Source: Rhizomys pruinosus
Taxonomy: Eukaryota; Chordata; Mammalia; Rodentia; Spalacidae
Direction: 5' to 3'
Assembly (NCBI GenBank): GCA_009823505.1
Contig: VZQC01005680.1
Location: 7,826,439 to 7,890,438 of the forward strand
Length of the DNA stretch: 64,000 nt
Within the stretch, counting starts at the first letter, position 1. Every line of letters starts with the position of its first letter. The position numbers and the translations under genes were made by a program. Shown here in pieces: positions 1 through 11,155 of this stretch. Under the pieces are notes generated by a model, which was not told the origin of the DNA, searched no databases, and was given only the letters and a program-made list of their open reading frames with translations.

Positions 1-1505
1 AAAAGACAGGAAGAAATAACAAAAATCAGATCAGAAATCAATGAAATAGAAACAAAGAAAACAATACCAAAAATCAATGAATCTGAAAGCTGGTTCTTTG
101 AAAAGATTAACAAGATAGACAGACCTCTAGCCCAGTTGACCAAAAGAAAGAAAGAGCAACTCCAAATTAATAGTATTCATGTTGAAAAGGGAAATATCAC
201 AACAGATAAAGAAAAGATCCAGACAATTATATGAGAATACTTCAAAAATTTAAACTCTACTAAGTTTGAAAACCTAAGAAAAATGGATGAATATATAAAA
301 TCCTGGGAACAACAAAGTTTATCCAAGAAGAGGTTGACAGTTTAAACAGACCTATAACATTTGAGGAAACTTTAATAAAAAAACCTCCCAACTAATAAAA
401 CTCCAGGCCCAAATGTTTTCACAGCAGAATTCTATAAAACATTTAAAGATGTCTTACAACCATTACTACTCGAACTATTCAGAATGATACAAAGGAAAGG
501 CTCCCAAACTCCTTATATGAAGCCACCATCATTCTAATACCAAAACCAAGCAAACACACAACCAAAAAAGAAAACTATAAACCTATCTCATTAATGAACA
601 CAGTTGCAAAAATTCTCAATGAAATAATTTCAAATCACATACAGACCCACATAAAAAGTATCTTTCATCATGAACAAGGTGGATTCATACCAGGGATGCA
701 GGGATAATGGATCAACATACATAAATCAATAAATATCATAAAATACATAAATGGACTGAATGACAAAACCCACTCAATCATCTCAATTGATGCAGAAAAA
801 GCCTTTGACAAGATCCAGCAACCCTTCATGTTTAAAGTTCTGGACGGAATTGGACTGAACATTCTTAAATGTAATCAAAGGCATATACAACAAACTCACA
901 GCCAATGTCATCCTTAGAAGCATTCCCCTTAAAGATGGGAACCTGGCAAGATTGCCCCATATTAACACTGCTCTTCAATATAGTGCCTGTAGTGCTTGCT
1001 AGGGCAACAAGGCAAGACAGGGAAATTAAAGGAGTACTAATTGGAAAAGTGGAAGTCAAACTCTCCCTCTTTGCAGATGATATGATAGTTTAACTGAGGG
1101 ATGCTAAATACTCCACCAGAAAACCCTAGCAACAATTAAGAGTTTTAGTAAAGTGTCAGGGTACAAAATTAGCCTAGAATAATCAGTAGCCTTTCTTTGC
1201 ACAAACAACAAGCAACTGGAGCAGGAATATAAGGAGACCTTCCCACACAGAATAGCCTAAAAAATACCTGGGAACAAACCTAACTAAAGATACCAAAGAT
1301 CTCTATGACAAAAATTTTTAACTGAAGAAGGAGATTGAGATGACATCAAAAGATGAAAAAAACTCCCATGCTCATGGATTGGAAAAATTAATATAGTAAA
1401 AATGTCCATTTTACCCAAATTAATATACAGATTCAATGCAATCCCAATTAAAATCCCCACGAGTTTCTCACAGACTTGGAAAAAAAATCCTTAAATTCAT
1501 ATGGA
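1..1505 (+). mobile_element. L1-A, old L1 LINE, ORF2 reverse-transcriptase part
   Basis: The translated sequence matches L1 ORF2 in pieces: the linker before the RT domain, the PGPDG-like and YRPIS-like blocks, and an FADD active-site block near 1070-1090. Stop codons and frameshifts break it throughout, so it is a fossil. Its 5' end lies outside the window. It is interrupted at 1505 by an unclassified retroposon, continues at 2185-2872, and its 3' part appears to be 10022-11155. By eye it is clearly more diverged than the L1 at 3048-6585. Confidence 0.93.
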
Positions 1506-2184
1506 TGGCAGCCACATGTCTGTATATCCCAAATCTAATTGGCTATTAGCTCTCTCCTTGGAGGAATAACCCATGGCTGATGCCACAAGCTTACATCCTC
1601 TAGTGATTAGGAGAAGTTATAAGCCATAGTAAGACCTTGTCATCTTTTACAGAAAAAATATAATTCATGGATTAGCACACCATCCAAACATCTGTGTCTA
1701 TACCAAAGTAACCTACCATAATAATTAGTACTGTTTAAATACCTATCTATCTAACTGCTTGTGCTTCATTAGTAGGATTGAAAGGTTATTCCTGGACAAA
1801 CTGTCAACCCATGAAAGGAAACAGCCAGAACTGATCAGAGTCCAAAATGACATCTCCAGAGAAAGTAGACAGTTTTGCTTCTCTTCCACCTGTGCCCCTT
1901 TTCTAAGCCTAGGGAACAATCTGTAGAAGATGGGATGGGGTAGAATGTAAGGGCTGCAATTGGGGTGAATGGTGAAACTACAGCAGCATAGTCTGGACAC
2001 TTATTTGATCACCATGATTGTATATACAAGCCCCTCCAGCTGGATGGTGGGAGCCTTGAGCTGTGTGGGTTTGAGCATAGCTGCTTGCAAATTGGTTTTA
2101 CATGAAGGATGCTTGTACTCATAACTTATTACTTATTGTTAAAAAAAGGAAATAAAATAAAATCCATTCCGACATGTAAAAAAA
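1506..2184 (+). mobile_element. Unclassified noncoding retroposon, copy 1 (5'-truncated)
   Basis: This 679-bp segment interrupts L1-A. It is flanked by a perfect 13-bp direct repeat, aaattcatatgga, at 1493-1505 and 2185-2197. It ends in AATAAA-like motifs and a run of A, so it was inserted by L1 machinery. The same sequence recurs at 7591-8241 and 9196-9930, roughly nine bases in ten matching by eye against the first of these. No convincing reading frame is present. It is not L1 coding sequence, B1, B2, ID or B4. It could be a rodent medium-reiterated family (for example RMER1-type) or a 3' fragment of a longer element; I cannot decide. Confidence 0.8.
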
Positions 2185-2872
2185 AAATTCATATGGAAAG
2201 ACAAAAGACCCCAAATAGTTAAAGCATCCCTGAACAAAAAAATGCAATACAAGGGGGGATCACCTTGCCAGACTTCAAGCTATACTACAGGATATAGTCA
2301 TAAAGACAGGCTGGCACTGGCACAAAAATAGACCCGTTGACCAATGGAACAAAATTGAAGATCCAAACTTGAACAATTTCAGCCACCTCATATTTGACAA
2401 AGGGGCAAGAAAAGCTCAATGGAGGAAGGATAGCATCTTCAGCAAATGGTGCTGGCAAAACTGGATTGTCATATGTAGAAACACAAAATGAAACCCCTAC
2501 TTCTCATCCTGTATAAAAATCAACCTCAAGTAGATCAAAGACCTCAACTCAAAGTGAATCCCAAAATTCTGAAGGTGATAGAAGAAAAAGTTGGTAGCAA
2601 TCTACAACACATAGGAGTAGGAAAAAACTTTCTAAATCAAACAGCAGCCACACAGGAAATAAGGTCAACAGCTAACAAGTGGGACCTCATCAAACTCAAA
2701 AGCTTCTGTACAGCCAAAGAAACCATCAAGGAAGTGAAGAGAAAACCCATAGAGTGGGAAGAAATATTCACCAGTGATACATCTAACAGAGCTTTAACAT
2801 CCAGAATTTATAAAATACTCAAAAAACAAAGAATTAAAAAAAGAAATGACTCACTCAAAAGATGGAGTAAAG
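2185..2872 (+). mobile_element. L1-A continued, ORF2 C-terminal region
   Basis: L1-A resumes after the retroposon with the ORF2 stretch that follows the RT domain. The part from 2488 to 2872 is open in one frame and matches the same region of the younger L1 at about 5430-5790. The sequence stops matching L1 at 2872, just after the motif aaaagatggagtaaag (2857-2872). That motif recurs exactly at 10022-10037, where L1 sequence of the next expected part begins. Confidence 0.92.
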
Positions 2873-3047
2873 GGTCTGGGTCTGGCTCAGGTGCCATAGT
2901 GAGGTCGTGTGTTGGGGGCTCAGGAGCAGCCCTGCACTCCTCCAGATAGGTAAAACGTAGAACAGATTGACTCTCAGGGTGCTGGACAATTGATTCACTG
3001 GTTTGTGGCAGAGGGGATGTTGGGCGGTGGGCCTAGATCTGAGCCCT
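2873..3047. other. GC-rich segment at the start of the inserted block
   Basis: This short, unusually G-rich stretch lies between the break in L1-A and the first recognisable base of L1-B. Its start coincides with the end of the 16-bp direct repeat. It may be the 5' end of the inserted element, for example L1 5' UTR-like sequence joined to ORF2 by an internal deletion. I do not recognise it. Confidence 0.4.
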
Positions 3048-3082
3048 AAGAGACATCTAAACTGAATGATACAATACACCAA

Positions 3083-3445
3083 ATGGACCTCACAGACATC
3101 TATCAAATATTTAACCCAAACATCAGAGAATACACTTTCTACTCAGCACCCCATGGAACATTCTCCAAAATAGACCATATACTGGGACACAGGGGAAAAC
3201 TCAACAAATACAAAAAGAATGAAATAATCTCATGCATTCTATCAGACCACAGTACAATAAAACTCAATATCAACACCAGGATAAACCCTACAACCTACAA
3301 GAACACATGTAGACTAAAAAACACTCTCCTGAATAATGAATGGGTCAAGGAAGAAAAAAAGAAAGAAAGAAAAACATTCCTGGAACTGAATGACAATGAA
3401 TATACAACACAGCAAAACCTATGGGACACTGTAAAGCAGTCCTAA
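3083..3445 (+). pseudogene. L1-B ORF2, C-terminal endonuclease fragment
   Basis: These 120 codons encode the end of the apurinic-endonuclease-like domain of L1 ORF2p, the nuclease that nicks target DNA. The S-D-H triad block that closes the domain is visible (ILSDHSTIKL), and it is followed by the linker. The N-terminal catalytic residues are missing because the element is truncated. The frame ends early at the WDTVK segment, where comparison with the antisense L1 copy (24581-25447) suggests loss of one A from a short A run. The next part of ORF2 continues in another frame at 3507. It cannot make an active enzyme. Confidence 0.88.
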
Positions 3446-3506
3446 GAGGGGAGTTTATAGCTCTAAGTACCTACATTAAAAAAAAAAAAAAACAGAAAGA
3501 GGACAA

Positions 3507-5819
3507 GTGAATGATCTAACACTGCAGCTAAAAGTACTTGAGAGACAACAACAAATGAAACCTAAACTAAGCAGACAAAAAGAAATAACAAAAATCAGAG
3601 CAGAGATCAATGAAATAGAAATAAAGAAAACCATACAAAAAATCAATGAATCCAAAAGCTGGTTCTTTGAGAGAATAAACAAGATAGACAGACCTCTAGC
3701 CCAGTTAACCAAAAGAAAGAGGGAACAACTCCAAATCAACAGAATCAGTGATGAAAGGGGAAACATCACAACAGACAATGAAAAAATCCAGACAATCATA
3801 CGGGACTACTTCAAAAACTTATACTCTACTAAGTTTGAAAACCTAGAAGAAATGGATGAATATCTGAAATCCTGGGAATCACCAAAGCTCAACCAAGAAG
3901 AGATTGACAGCCTAAACAGACCAATAGTACAGGAAGAAATCGAAGATGTAATAAGTAGCCTCCCAACCAAAAAATGCCCAGGCCCGGATGGTTTCACGGC
4001 AGAATTTTATAAAATATTTCGAAAAGACATACAACCATTACTACTTAAATTGTTTAGAAGGATACAAACGGAGGGACTTCTCCCAGAATCCTTCTATGAG
4101 GCCAGCATTACGCTACTACCAAAACCAGGGAAAGATACAACCAAAAAGGAGAACTATAGACCCATCTCCCTAATGAACACAGATGCCAAAATTCTAAACA
4201 GGATTCTGGCAAATCGCATACAGACTCACATCAAGAAAATCATCCACCATGACCAAGTTGGATTCATACCAGAGATGCAGGGATGGTTCAACATACGAAA
4301 ATCAATAAACATCATCAAACATATCAATGGACTGAAGGACAAAAACCACACCATCATCTCAATTGATGCGGAGAAAGCCTTTGACAAAATCCAGCATCCT
4401 TTCATGTTTAAAGTCCTGGAGGGAATTGGCCTAGAGGGATCATTCCTCAATGTAATCAAAGCCATATACAGGAAACCCACAGCCAATATCATCCTAAATG
4501 GGGAAATGACAGAAGCATTCCCCTTGAAGGTAGGAACTCGGCAAGGCTGCCCCCTGTCACCACTCCTCTTCAATATAGTGCTGGAAACCCTTGCAAGGGC
4601 AATAAGGCAAGAAAAGGAAATTAAAGGAGTTCTAATTGGAAAAGAGGAAATCAAGCTATCCCTTTTTGCTGATGATATGATTGTCTACCTAAGGGATGCT
4701 AAGAACTCCACCAGAAAACTCCTAGAAATGATTAAGAGCTTTGGTAAAGTGGCAGGATACAAAATAAATCTAGAAAAATCAGTAGCCTTTCTTTACACCA
4801 ACAACAAGCAACTGAAGAAGGACTACAAGGAGACCTTCCCACTCACAATAGCCTCAAAAACAATAAAATACCTAGGAACAAACCTAACCAAAGACACCAA
4901 GGATCTCTACAACAAAAATTTTAAACCCCTGAAAAAGGAAATTGAGGAAGACATCAGAAGATGGACAAACCTCCCATGCTCATGGATTGGGAAAATAAAT
5001 ATAGTAAAAATGTCCATCCTACCCAAACTAGTGTACAGATTTAATGCAATCCCAATCAAAATCCCCAAGAGTTTCTTCACAGGCTTGGAAAAAAAAATCC
5101 TCAATTTCATTTGGAAAAACAAAAGACCCCGAATAGCCAAAGCAACCCTGAGTGAAAAGAGCAATACAGGGGGGATCGCTATACCAGACATCAAACTATA
5201 CTACAGGGCTATAGTCATAAAAACAGCCTGGTACTGGCACAAAAACAGACCAGTTGACCAATGGAATAAAACTGAAGATCCAAACCTGAGCTCATACAAT
5301 TTCAGCCACCTCATATTTGACAAGGGGGCCAAGAAGACACAATGGAGGAAAGACAGCATCTTCAGCAAGTGGTGCTGGCAAAACTGGATCACCACTTGTA
5401 GAAGAATGAAATTAAACCCCTACCTCTCACCTTGTACAAAAGTCAACTCCAGATGGACCAAAGACCTCAACGTGAAACCCCAAACTCTGGAGGTGATAGA
5501 AGAGAAACTTGGCAGCAGACTACAAGACATAGGTGTAGGAAAAGACTTCCTAAATCAGACAGCAGCTGCACAAGAAATAAGATCGACAATTGACAAATGG
5601 GACCTCATTAAACTCAAAAGCTTCTGTACATCAAAAGAAACAATAAAGGAAGTGAAGAGAAAACCCACAGAGTGGGAGGAAACCTTCACTGCAGATACAT
5701 CTGACAAAGCATTAATTTCCAGAGTATACAAACTACTCAAAAAACAAAGAAAGAAAACAAATGAATCACTCAAAAGATGGAGCAAAGAACTGATAGAGAA
5801 TTTACAGAGGAGGAACTAG
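3507..5819 (+). CDS. L1-B ORF2 fragment: reverse transcriptase and C-terminal region (770 codons)
   Basis: This is the longest reading frame in the window. It encodes the L1 ORF2p region that copies L1 RNA at the nicked target. Visible blocks in order are the pre-RT linker (from residue 1), PGPDG and the YRPISL block of the RT fingers, RQGCPLSP (R at residue 345), the active site FADD (residues 387-390), and the thumb and C-terminal region. A full rodent ORF2p is about 1,280 residues, so this lacks the endonuclease and the final Cys-rich region. The ATG at 3507 is simply the first Met after a frameshift at an expanded A run (3478-3491). The real ORF2 start is lost. The stop at 5819 is a lesion; the rest of the C terminus continues in another frame. 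It is a recent fossil, not a host gene, and expression is not implied. Confidence 0.9.
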   Translation: MNDLTLQLKVLERQQQMKPKLSRQKEITKIRAEINEIEIKKTIQKINESKSWFFERINKIDRPLAQLTKRKREQLQINRISDERGNITTDNEKIQTIIRDYFKNLYSTKFENLEEMDEYLKSWESPKLNQEEIDSLNRPIVQEEIEDVISSLPTKKCPGPDGFTAEFYKIFRKDIQPLLLKLFRRIQTEGLLPESFYEASITLLPKPGKDTTKKENYRPISLMNTDAKILNRILANRIQTHIKKIIHHDQVGFIPEMQGWFNIRKSINIIKHINGLKDKNHTIISIDAEKAFDKIQHPFMFKVLEGIGLEGSFLNVIKAIYRKPTANIILNGEMTEAFPLKVGTRQGCPLSPLLFNIVLETLARAIRQEKEIKGVLIGKEEIKLSLFADDMIVYLRDAKNSTRKLLEMIKSFGKVAGYKINLEKSVAFLYTNNKQLKKDYKETFPLTIASKTIKYLGTNLTKDTKDLYNKNFKPLKKEIEEDIRRWTNLPCSWIGKINIVKMSILPKLVYRFNAIPIKIPKSFFTGLEKKILNFIWKNKRPRIAKATLSEKSNTGGIAIPDIKLYYRAIVIKTAWYWHKNRPVDQWNKTEDPNLSSYNFSHLIFDKGAKKTQWRKDSIFSKWCWQNWITTCRRMKLNPYLSPCTKVNSRWTKDLNVKPQTLEVIEEKLGSRLQDIGVGKDFLNQTAAAQEIRSTIDKWDLIKLKSFCTSKETIKEVKRKPTEWEETFTADTSDKALISRVYKLLKKQRKKTNESLKRWSKELIENLQRRN

Positions 5820-6009
5820 AGATGGCTGAGAAACATCTTAAAACTGTTCAACATCATTAATAATTAGGGAAATGCAAATTAAGTCCACTCTAAGATATCA
5901 CCTCACTCCTATAAGACTGGCCAGGATCAAGAAAACAAATGATACCAAGTGTTGGAGAGGTTGTGGGGAAAGATGAACACTAATCCATTGCTGGTGGGAA
6001 TGTAAACTT

Positions 6010-6327
6010 GTGCAGCCACTATGGAAAGCAGTGTGGAGAACCCTTGGGAGACTGAAAATGAGCTTGCCATTTGACCCAGTCATACCACTCCTGGGTTTAT
6101 ACCCACAAGACTCATCTTACTGCAGAAATACATGCACAGCTATATTTATTGCAGCTTTGTTCACAATAGCAAAAAGCTGGAACCAACCCAAATGCCCCTC
6201 AACTGACGAGTGGATAGAAAAAATGTGGTACATGTACACAATGGAGTTCTACGCAGCAGTAAAGAAAGACAACATCATGAACTGTGCAGGTAAATGGATG
6301 GAGCTAGAAGATATTATATTCACTTAA
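6010..6327 (+). pseudogene. L1-B ORF2, extreme C-terminal fragment
   Basis: This stretch encodes the conserved end of L1 ORF2p, with blocks such as QPLWKAVW, IPLLGLYP and the segment ending EDIIFT. It lies in a different frame from the RT part that ends at 5819. The Cys-rich motif just upstream (around 5950-6000) is present in DNA but out of frame. A TAA closes it at the expected place before the 3' UTR. Confidence 0.85.
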
Positions 6328-6585
6328 TAAAGTGAAATAACACAGTCCCAGAAAAACATACGACGAATGGTATCCCTCATCTGTAGATGCTAGCATCAAT
6401 AACCCAGTTGTAAATATTTCTTTGGAGAGGGATGCATATTAAAAGAACAACAACAGAAAGACTGCATCAGAAAACTGACTGAAATGGTGAACTGGGACGG
6501 GTGGGAGAGGCGGGAGAGGGACACGGGTCTATATTCTATTTAAAATTACATGGTATTTTACTTAAAATTTATATAACAATAACTT

Positions 6586-6884
6586 TGGGATTAACATATC
6601 CAAATGTTCTCTATAATTTTTGCGTTAACAGTATCATCATAACATTCTCTTTTACCTGTAGGATAATTTAACCTAAGGAATTAAATTTGCTTCCCAAATT
6701 AACAACATACAGTCACCCAAAAAAGCTTGGATAAATTTAATGAAATTTATACCTTTATTCCTGCCTATAGATATGTGTACTACAACTGCCTTTTTGAGAC
6801 TCATGGGTCAAAAATTAAAAAACCTAAAATAAAAAAGGGGGATACATTTACATATTAAAACTTTTTGTCAAAAACTTTCAATTT
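6586..6884. other. A/T-rich segment between L1-B and retroposon copy 2
   Basis: No SINE, L1 coding sequence or reading frame is recognisable. It could be extra 3' sequence of L1-B, the 5' portion of the following retroposon, or pre-existing DNA. Confidence 0.35.
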
Positions 6885-8241
6885 AATCTTAAAACTAACT
6901 ATGGGAAAAGATTTGTGTGTTCCCACATGTCAAAACGTCACCAACTCAACGGCTGAGAAAGAAAGGATACAGCCTTCCATCATGTAGGTTGTACCAAGAA
7001 ATACCAGCAGAGAAGTTGGCCCATCTTAACACTAAAAGGAAGAAAAGCCTCAGACTGCTAGAGGCATCAAACATCTCTGAGGACCATAGGTGTAACAACT
7101 GTTAGTATTGAGTCCTAATGAACCTTACCTTCTAGGTGCAGCACAGTTTTAAAATGAGAGACCTCCTCACCTCTTTTTCATAGAACAAAGAAAAACATGG
7201 TGGTAATGAAGTCATTCTCTAACTGTAAATTAGAGCTGACTGTTATATAGGTAAGCAAGGAGAGCACTGATAGCAGCAGTGGATTATTCGGCCAAGGAGA
7301 TGTAGGCAAGGGGATCAAGCCCTTCCCCCCAAAGGTAAAGGCTTCTTGCCTATAAACTGAGATACCTGCAAGAAGAGAGGTGGTAAGGCCTTGCTGTCAA
7401 AGACCTGATGTAAGCATGGGAAGGTTGTATTGAGACTGCACTTGCAAGCGTACAGTTGGTCTCTGGAATACCAGAGAGTGTTACCAAAGGCCACTGAACC
7501 AATAAAGTAAATGTTGGTCTCCTTGAGTCAAGCAAGACTCCTCCACCAACATCAGCTACACCTCACCTGCTTGGAGATACTGTGCAGCAGTGGCAGCCAT
7601 ATGTCTGTATATCCTAAATCTATTTGGCTATTAGGTCTCTCCTTGGAGGAATAACTCATGGATGTTGCCACAAGCTTATATCTTCTAGTGATTAGGAGAT
7701 GTTATATGCCACAGTAAGACCTTGTCATCTTTTACAGGAAAAAAAGTAATCCATGGATTAACATGCCATCCAAACATCTGTGTCTATACCAAAGTAAACT
7801 ACCATAATAATTAGCAACGTTTAAATACCTATATATCTAATTGCTTGTGCTTCATTAGGATTGAAAGGTTCAGTAGGATTGAAAGGTTATTCCTGGACAA
7901 ACTCTCAGCCCATGAAAGGAAACAGCCACAACTGATCAAAGCCCAAAAGGACATCTCCACACAAAGTAGACTGTTCTGCTTCTCGTCCACCTGTGCCCCA
8001 TTTCTAAGCCTAAGGAACAATCTGCAGATGAGGGAGGAGTGGTAGAATGTAGGGGCTGCGATTGGGGTGAACGGTAAAACTACAGCAATATAGTCTGGAC
8101 ACTTATTTGATCAACTTGATTGTACATTCAAGCCCCTCCAGCTGGATGGTGGGTGCCTTGGGCTGTGTGGGTTTGGGCGCAACTGCTTGCAAATTGGTTT
8201 TATATGAAGGATGCTTGTACTCAAAAATTAAAAAAAGGAGC
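6885..8241 (+). mobile_element. Unclassified noncoding retroposon, copy 2
   Basis: This is about 1.35 kb that aligns along its length with 8371-9930. Its 3' half (7591-8241) also aligns with copy 1 at 1506-2184. Landmarks shared by all copies include the block beginning tggcagcca, the ctctccttggagga block and the tail ending near gatgcttgtactca, followed by an A-rich run. The A-rich end, and the proven retroposition of copy 1, imply an RNA intermediate. No coding capacity is seen. The 5' boundary is set by where similarity to copy 3 begins and is approximate. Confidence 0.7.
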
Positions 8242-8370
8242 TAGATACTGAAAAGTCTTTAAAGCAGGTTTTCATGCCAGGCCTGAAGAAGGCCAAGAGC
8301 TTGGAGGAAGATAGTCATCCCTTCTGGGATGCAAATGGAAAACTCTGTGTTCCAATCCTATTGATAAATT

Positions 8371-9930
8371 TTCAATTTTGAGATCTTGAAACTAACAACA
8401 GGAGGAGATTTGTATGTTCTCACAGGTAAAAACACCAATCTAAAAACGTACAACTTTTGGCTGTGCAGGATGGACTGGGAAATGCCAGCAGAGAGGCTGA
8501 CCCATCTGAACATTAAAGAAAGCAGAACCTCAGACTACCTGAGTCACAGGCACTGAGCTTCTCTCTGAATTTTATTGGGGTTAACTGTTTATAATGGGCC
8601 CTAATGAAGTTTACCTTCCAGATGCTGAGAAACCTTCCTACCTCTCCCGTTTATAGGAAAAAGAAAAACATGATGGTACTGAAGTCATTCCCTAACTGTA
8701 AATTAGAGCCAACTGTTATAGTGGTAATTTCTTATAAAACAGGTATAACAACCCTTTTTTAATTGACTGATAGGCATAGGAACTATGAAAGGATAATTCT
8801 CTATCTAGAGCCAAATTCAATAGTAAAGTCTTTATAAGCTGTGTAATTAAGCAAAATATATTAGTACAGGAAAGCTCTGATATCAGCAATGAATTATTCT
8901 GCATAGGAGATGTTGGCTAGGCGGTTCAAACCCCCCAAAATTATGAAGGCCTTTTGCCTATAAGTGGGATATATCCAAAGAGAAAGGCAATAAGTCCCTG
9001 TTGTCGAAAACCTGGTGTGAGCATGAAAAAATGTTGAGATGTCACTTGCTAGTGCACAACTGGCCTCTGAAATGCCAGAGAACATTACCAAAGGCCACTA
9101 AAGCAATATAGCAAAATATTGGTCTCCTTGAGACAAGCAAGACTCCTCCATCAGTATCAGCTACATCTCAACTGCCTGGAGATACTGTGCAGCAGTGGCA
9201 GCCATGTGTCTATATATATATCCCAAATCTAATTCGCTATTAGCTCTCTCCTTGGAGGAACAACTCACAGAAGATGCCACAAGCTTATGTCCCCTAGTGG
9301 TTAGGAGATGTTATAAGCCACAATAAGAACTTGTCACCCTTTACAGAGAAACCACAGTTTGCAGATTAGCATACCATCCAAGCATCTGTGTCTATGCTCA
9401 CAGCTTAGCTTGCCATAATAATTAGTACTGCTTAAATTCCTCCATCCAAGCATCTGTGTCTATGCTCACAGCTTAGCTTGCCATAATAATTAGTACTGCT
9501 TAAATTCCTGTACATCCAATTGCTTGTGCTTTGTTAGTATGACTAAAGAGGTATCACTGGATAAGCTGTCAACCCATGAAGGGAAACAACCTGAACAGAC
9601 TAGAGACCAAAATGACATCTCCAGAGAAAATAGACTGTTTTGCTTCTCACCCACTTTTGCCCCTTTCCCAAAGCCTAGGGAAAGAATTGCAGAAGAGGAG
9701 GCGTGGTAGAATGTAAGGGCTGTGGAGAGATTGGGGTGAATTGTGAGACTACAGAAATATAGACTAGACTCTTAATTGATCAACATGCCTGTGCATACAA
9801 GCATCCCCAACTGGACTATGGGAACCTTGGGTTGTTCAAAATTTGGACATAGATACTTGCAAATTGGTTTTATATGAATGTTACTTACATTCATTACTTA
9901 TGCTTAATAATTTGGCTCACTTCAAAAAAA
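8371..9930 (+). mobile_element. Unclassified noncoding retroposon, copy 3
   Basis: This copy lies directly downstream of copy 2 in the same orientation, with about 130 bp between them. It differs by insertions, for example an extra A/T-rich stretch near 8725-8865 and a 68-bp tandem duplication at 9374-9509. It ends near an A run at about 9925. It is more diverged than copies 1 and 2 are from each other. The pair could come from two insertions or from a local tandem duplication. Confidence 0.68.
9374..9509. repeat. Perfect 68-bp tandem duplication
   Basis: Bases 9374-9441 and 9442-9509 read as identical. The unit starts ccatccaagcatctg and ends taaattcct. It lies inside retroposon copy 3. The other two copies have only one version of the block, so the duplication is recent and local. 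Confidence 0.95.
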
Positions 9931-10021
9931 ATGCACCAATTACCTAATTGTATGGCAAACTGAGTAATATCAATTTTATCTGAAAATAGCTGTGTTATTA
10001 TATTGTAGAATTCCTTAAAGA

Positions 10022-11155
10022 AAAAGATGGAGTAAAGAGATGAACAGAGACTTCACCAGTGAGGAATTAAAGATGACTGAGAAACATTTTAAAAATTGTT
10101 CAACATCATTAATAATTAAGGAAATGCAAATTAAATCCACTCTAAGCTATCATCTTGCTCTGATAAGACTCCCTAAGATCAAAAACATAAAAGACACCAA
10201 ATGCTGGAGAGGTTGTGGGGAAAGGAAAACACCCATCCACTGCTGGTGAGAATACAAACTCATACAACCACTGTGGAAAGCAGTGTGGAGAACACTTAAA
10301 AGACTCAAAATGAGCTTACCACCTGACCCAGCCACACCACTCCTAGGTATATACCCACAAGACTCATCCTACTGCAAAGATACATGCACATCTATGTTTA
10401 TTGCAGCTCTCTTTCCAATAGCTAAGAGCTGAAATCAACCCAAATGCCCCTCAACTGACGAGAGGATAACAAAAATGTGGTACATCTACAGAATGGAGTT
10501 CAATGCAGCAGTAAAGAAAGATGACATCATGAACTTTGCAGGTAAATGGATGGAACTCGAAGCCATTATGGTAAGTGAAGTAACACAGTCCCAGAAAGTG
10601 AAATGATGTATGGTGTCCCTCATTGTGGATCCTAGCACCAAATTCTTATTTGTTAAGGAAAACTGAGTATTTTTTTCATTTTTAGTAAATATAATACCTG
10701 ATACTACTATAAAAAATTACTTTAAAACATACATCAACTTGCTGTGTAATTTAGGAATGTAAAATAATATTTCTTTTTACCTGCATGCAACTCTACTGTT
10801 AAGGTGAATCCCTAAACATGTTTTGGAATTAACCTGTGGTTTATTTCCAGACATCATGATTCTGGTATATGTGTGGAGTGTATACATGCATATTTTGGAG
10901 TAATATAAAATTAAAGGGAGGAACAACATAAAAGACTTGTTCAAAGAACTTGCGGAAACAGTAAACTGCCCGAAACAGTAAACTTCTGCATCAACAATTT
11001 TTAAAAAGACTGAGAAAAAGATGCAAGACATGTATGGCAGAATGCCAGAGCTCTGGAGGGGAGGGGGGGGTTTAGAAGGAAAAAATGGGTCTAAATTTGA
11101 TAAAGAAATGTTGTATGAAATGCACAAAAGTATAATAAAAAATTAGGAAAGAAAA
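10022..11155 (+). mobile_element. L1-A continued: ORF2 C terminus and 3' UTR
   Basis: L1 sequence resumes at the motif aaaagatggagtaaag (10022-10037), an exact copy of the 16 bases at 2857-2872. The following sequence is the next expected part of ORF2. It includes the C-terminal Cys/His-rich block CWRGCGE...IHCW near 10200-10250 and then a 3' UTR with a G-rich run near 11055-11070. Its 3' UTR matches the antisense L1 end at 63760-64000, which places both in one old subfamily. A-rich sequence follows. Confidence 0.88.

Larger units (their letters stand above)
3048..6585 (+). mobile_element. L1-B, younger 5'-truncated L1 LINE
   Basis: The element starts within the ORF2 endonuclease domain and runs through RT, the C-terminal region and the 3' UTR, which ends in the G-rich stretch near 6500-6530. 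It lacks the 5' UTR, ORF1 and the N-terminal part of the endonuclease. ORF2 is split into three frames (3083-3445, 3507-5819, 6010-6327) with few other lesions. It therefore inserted later than its neighbour L1-A. No clear poly(A) tail or private target-site duplication was found at its edges. Confidence 0.92.

Noticed and set aside
2488..2949. Independent 153-codon gene
   Set aside because: It is the C-terminal L1 ORF2 region running on into the unrelated GC-rich segment at 2873.
6885..9930. Pair of long terminal repeats of one retrovirus
   Set aside because: The two copies are almost adjacent, lack TG...CA ends, and copy 1 has a 13-bp duplication with an A tail, which fits LINE-type retroposition.
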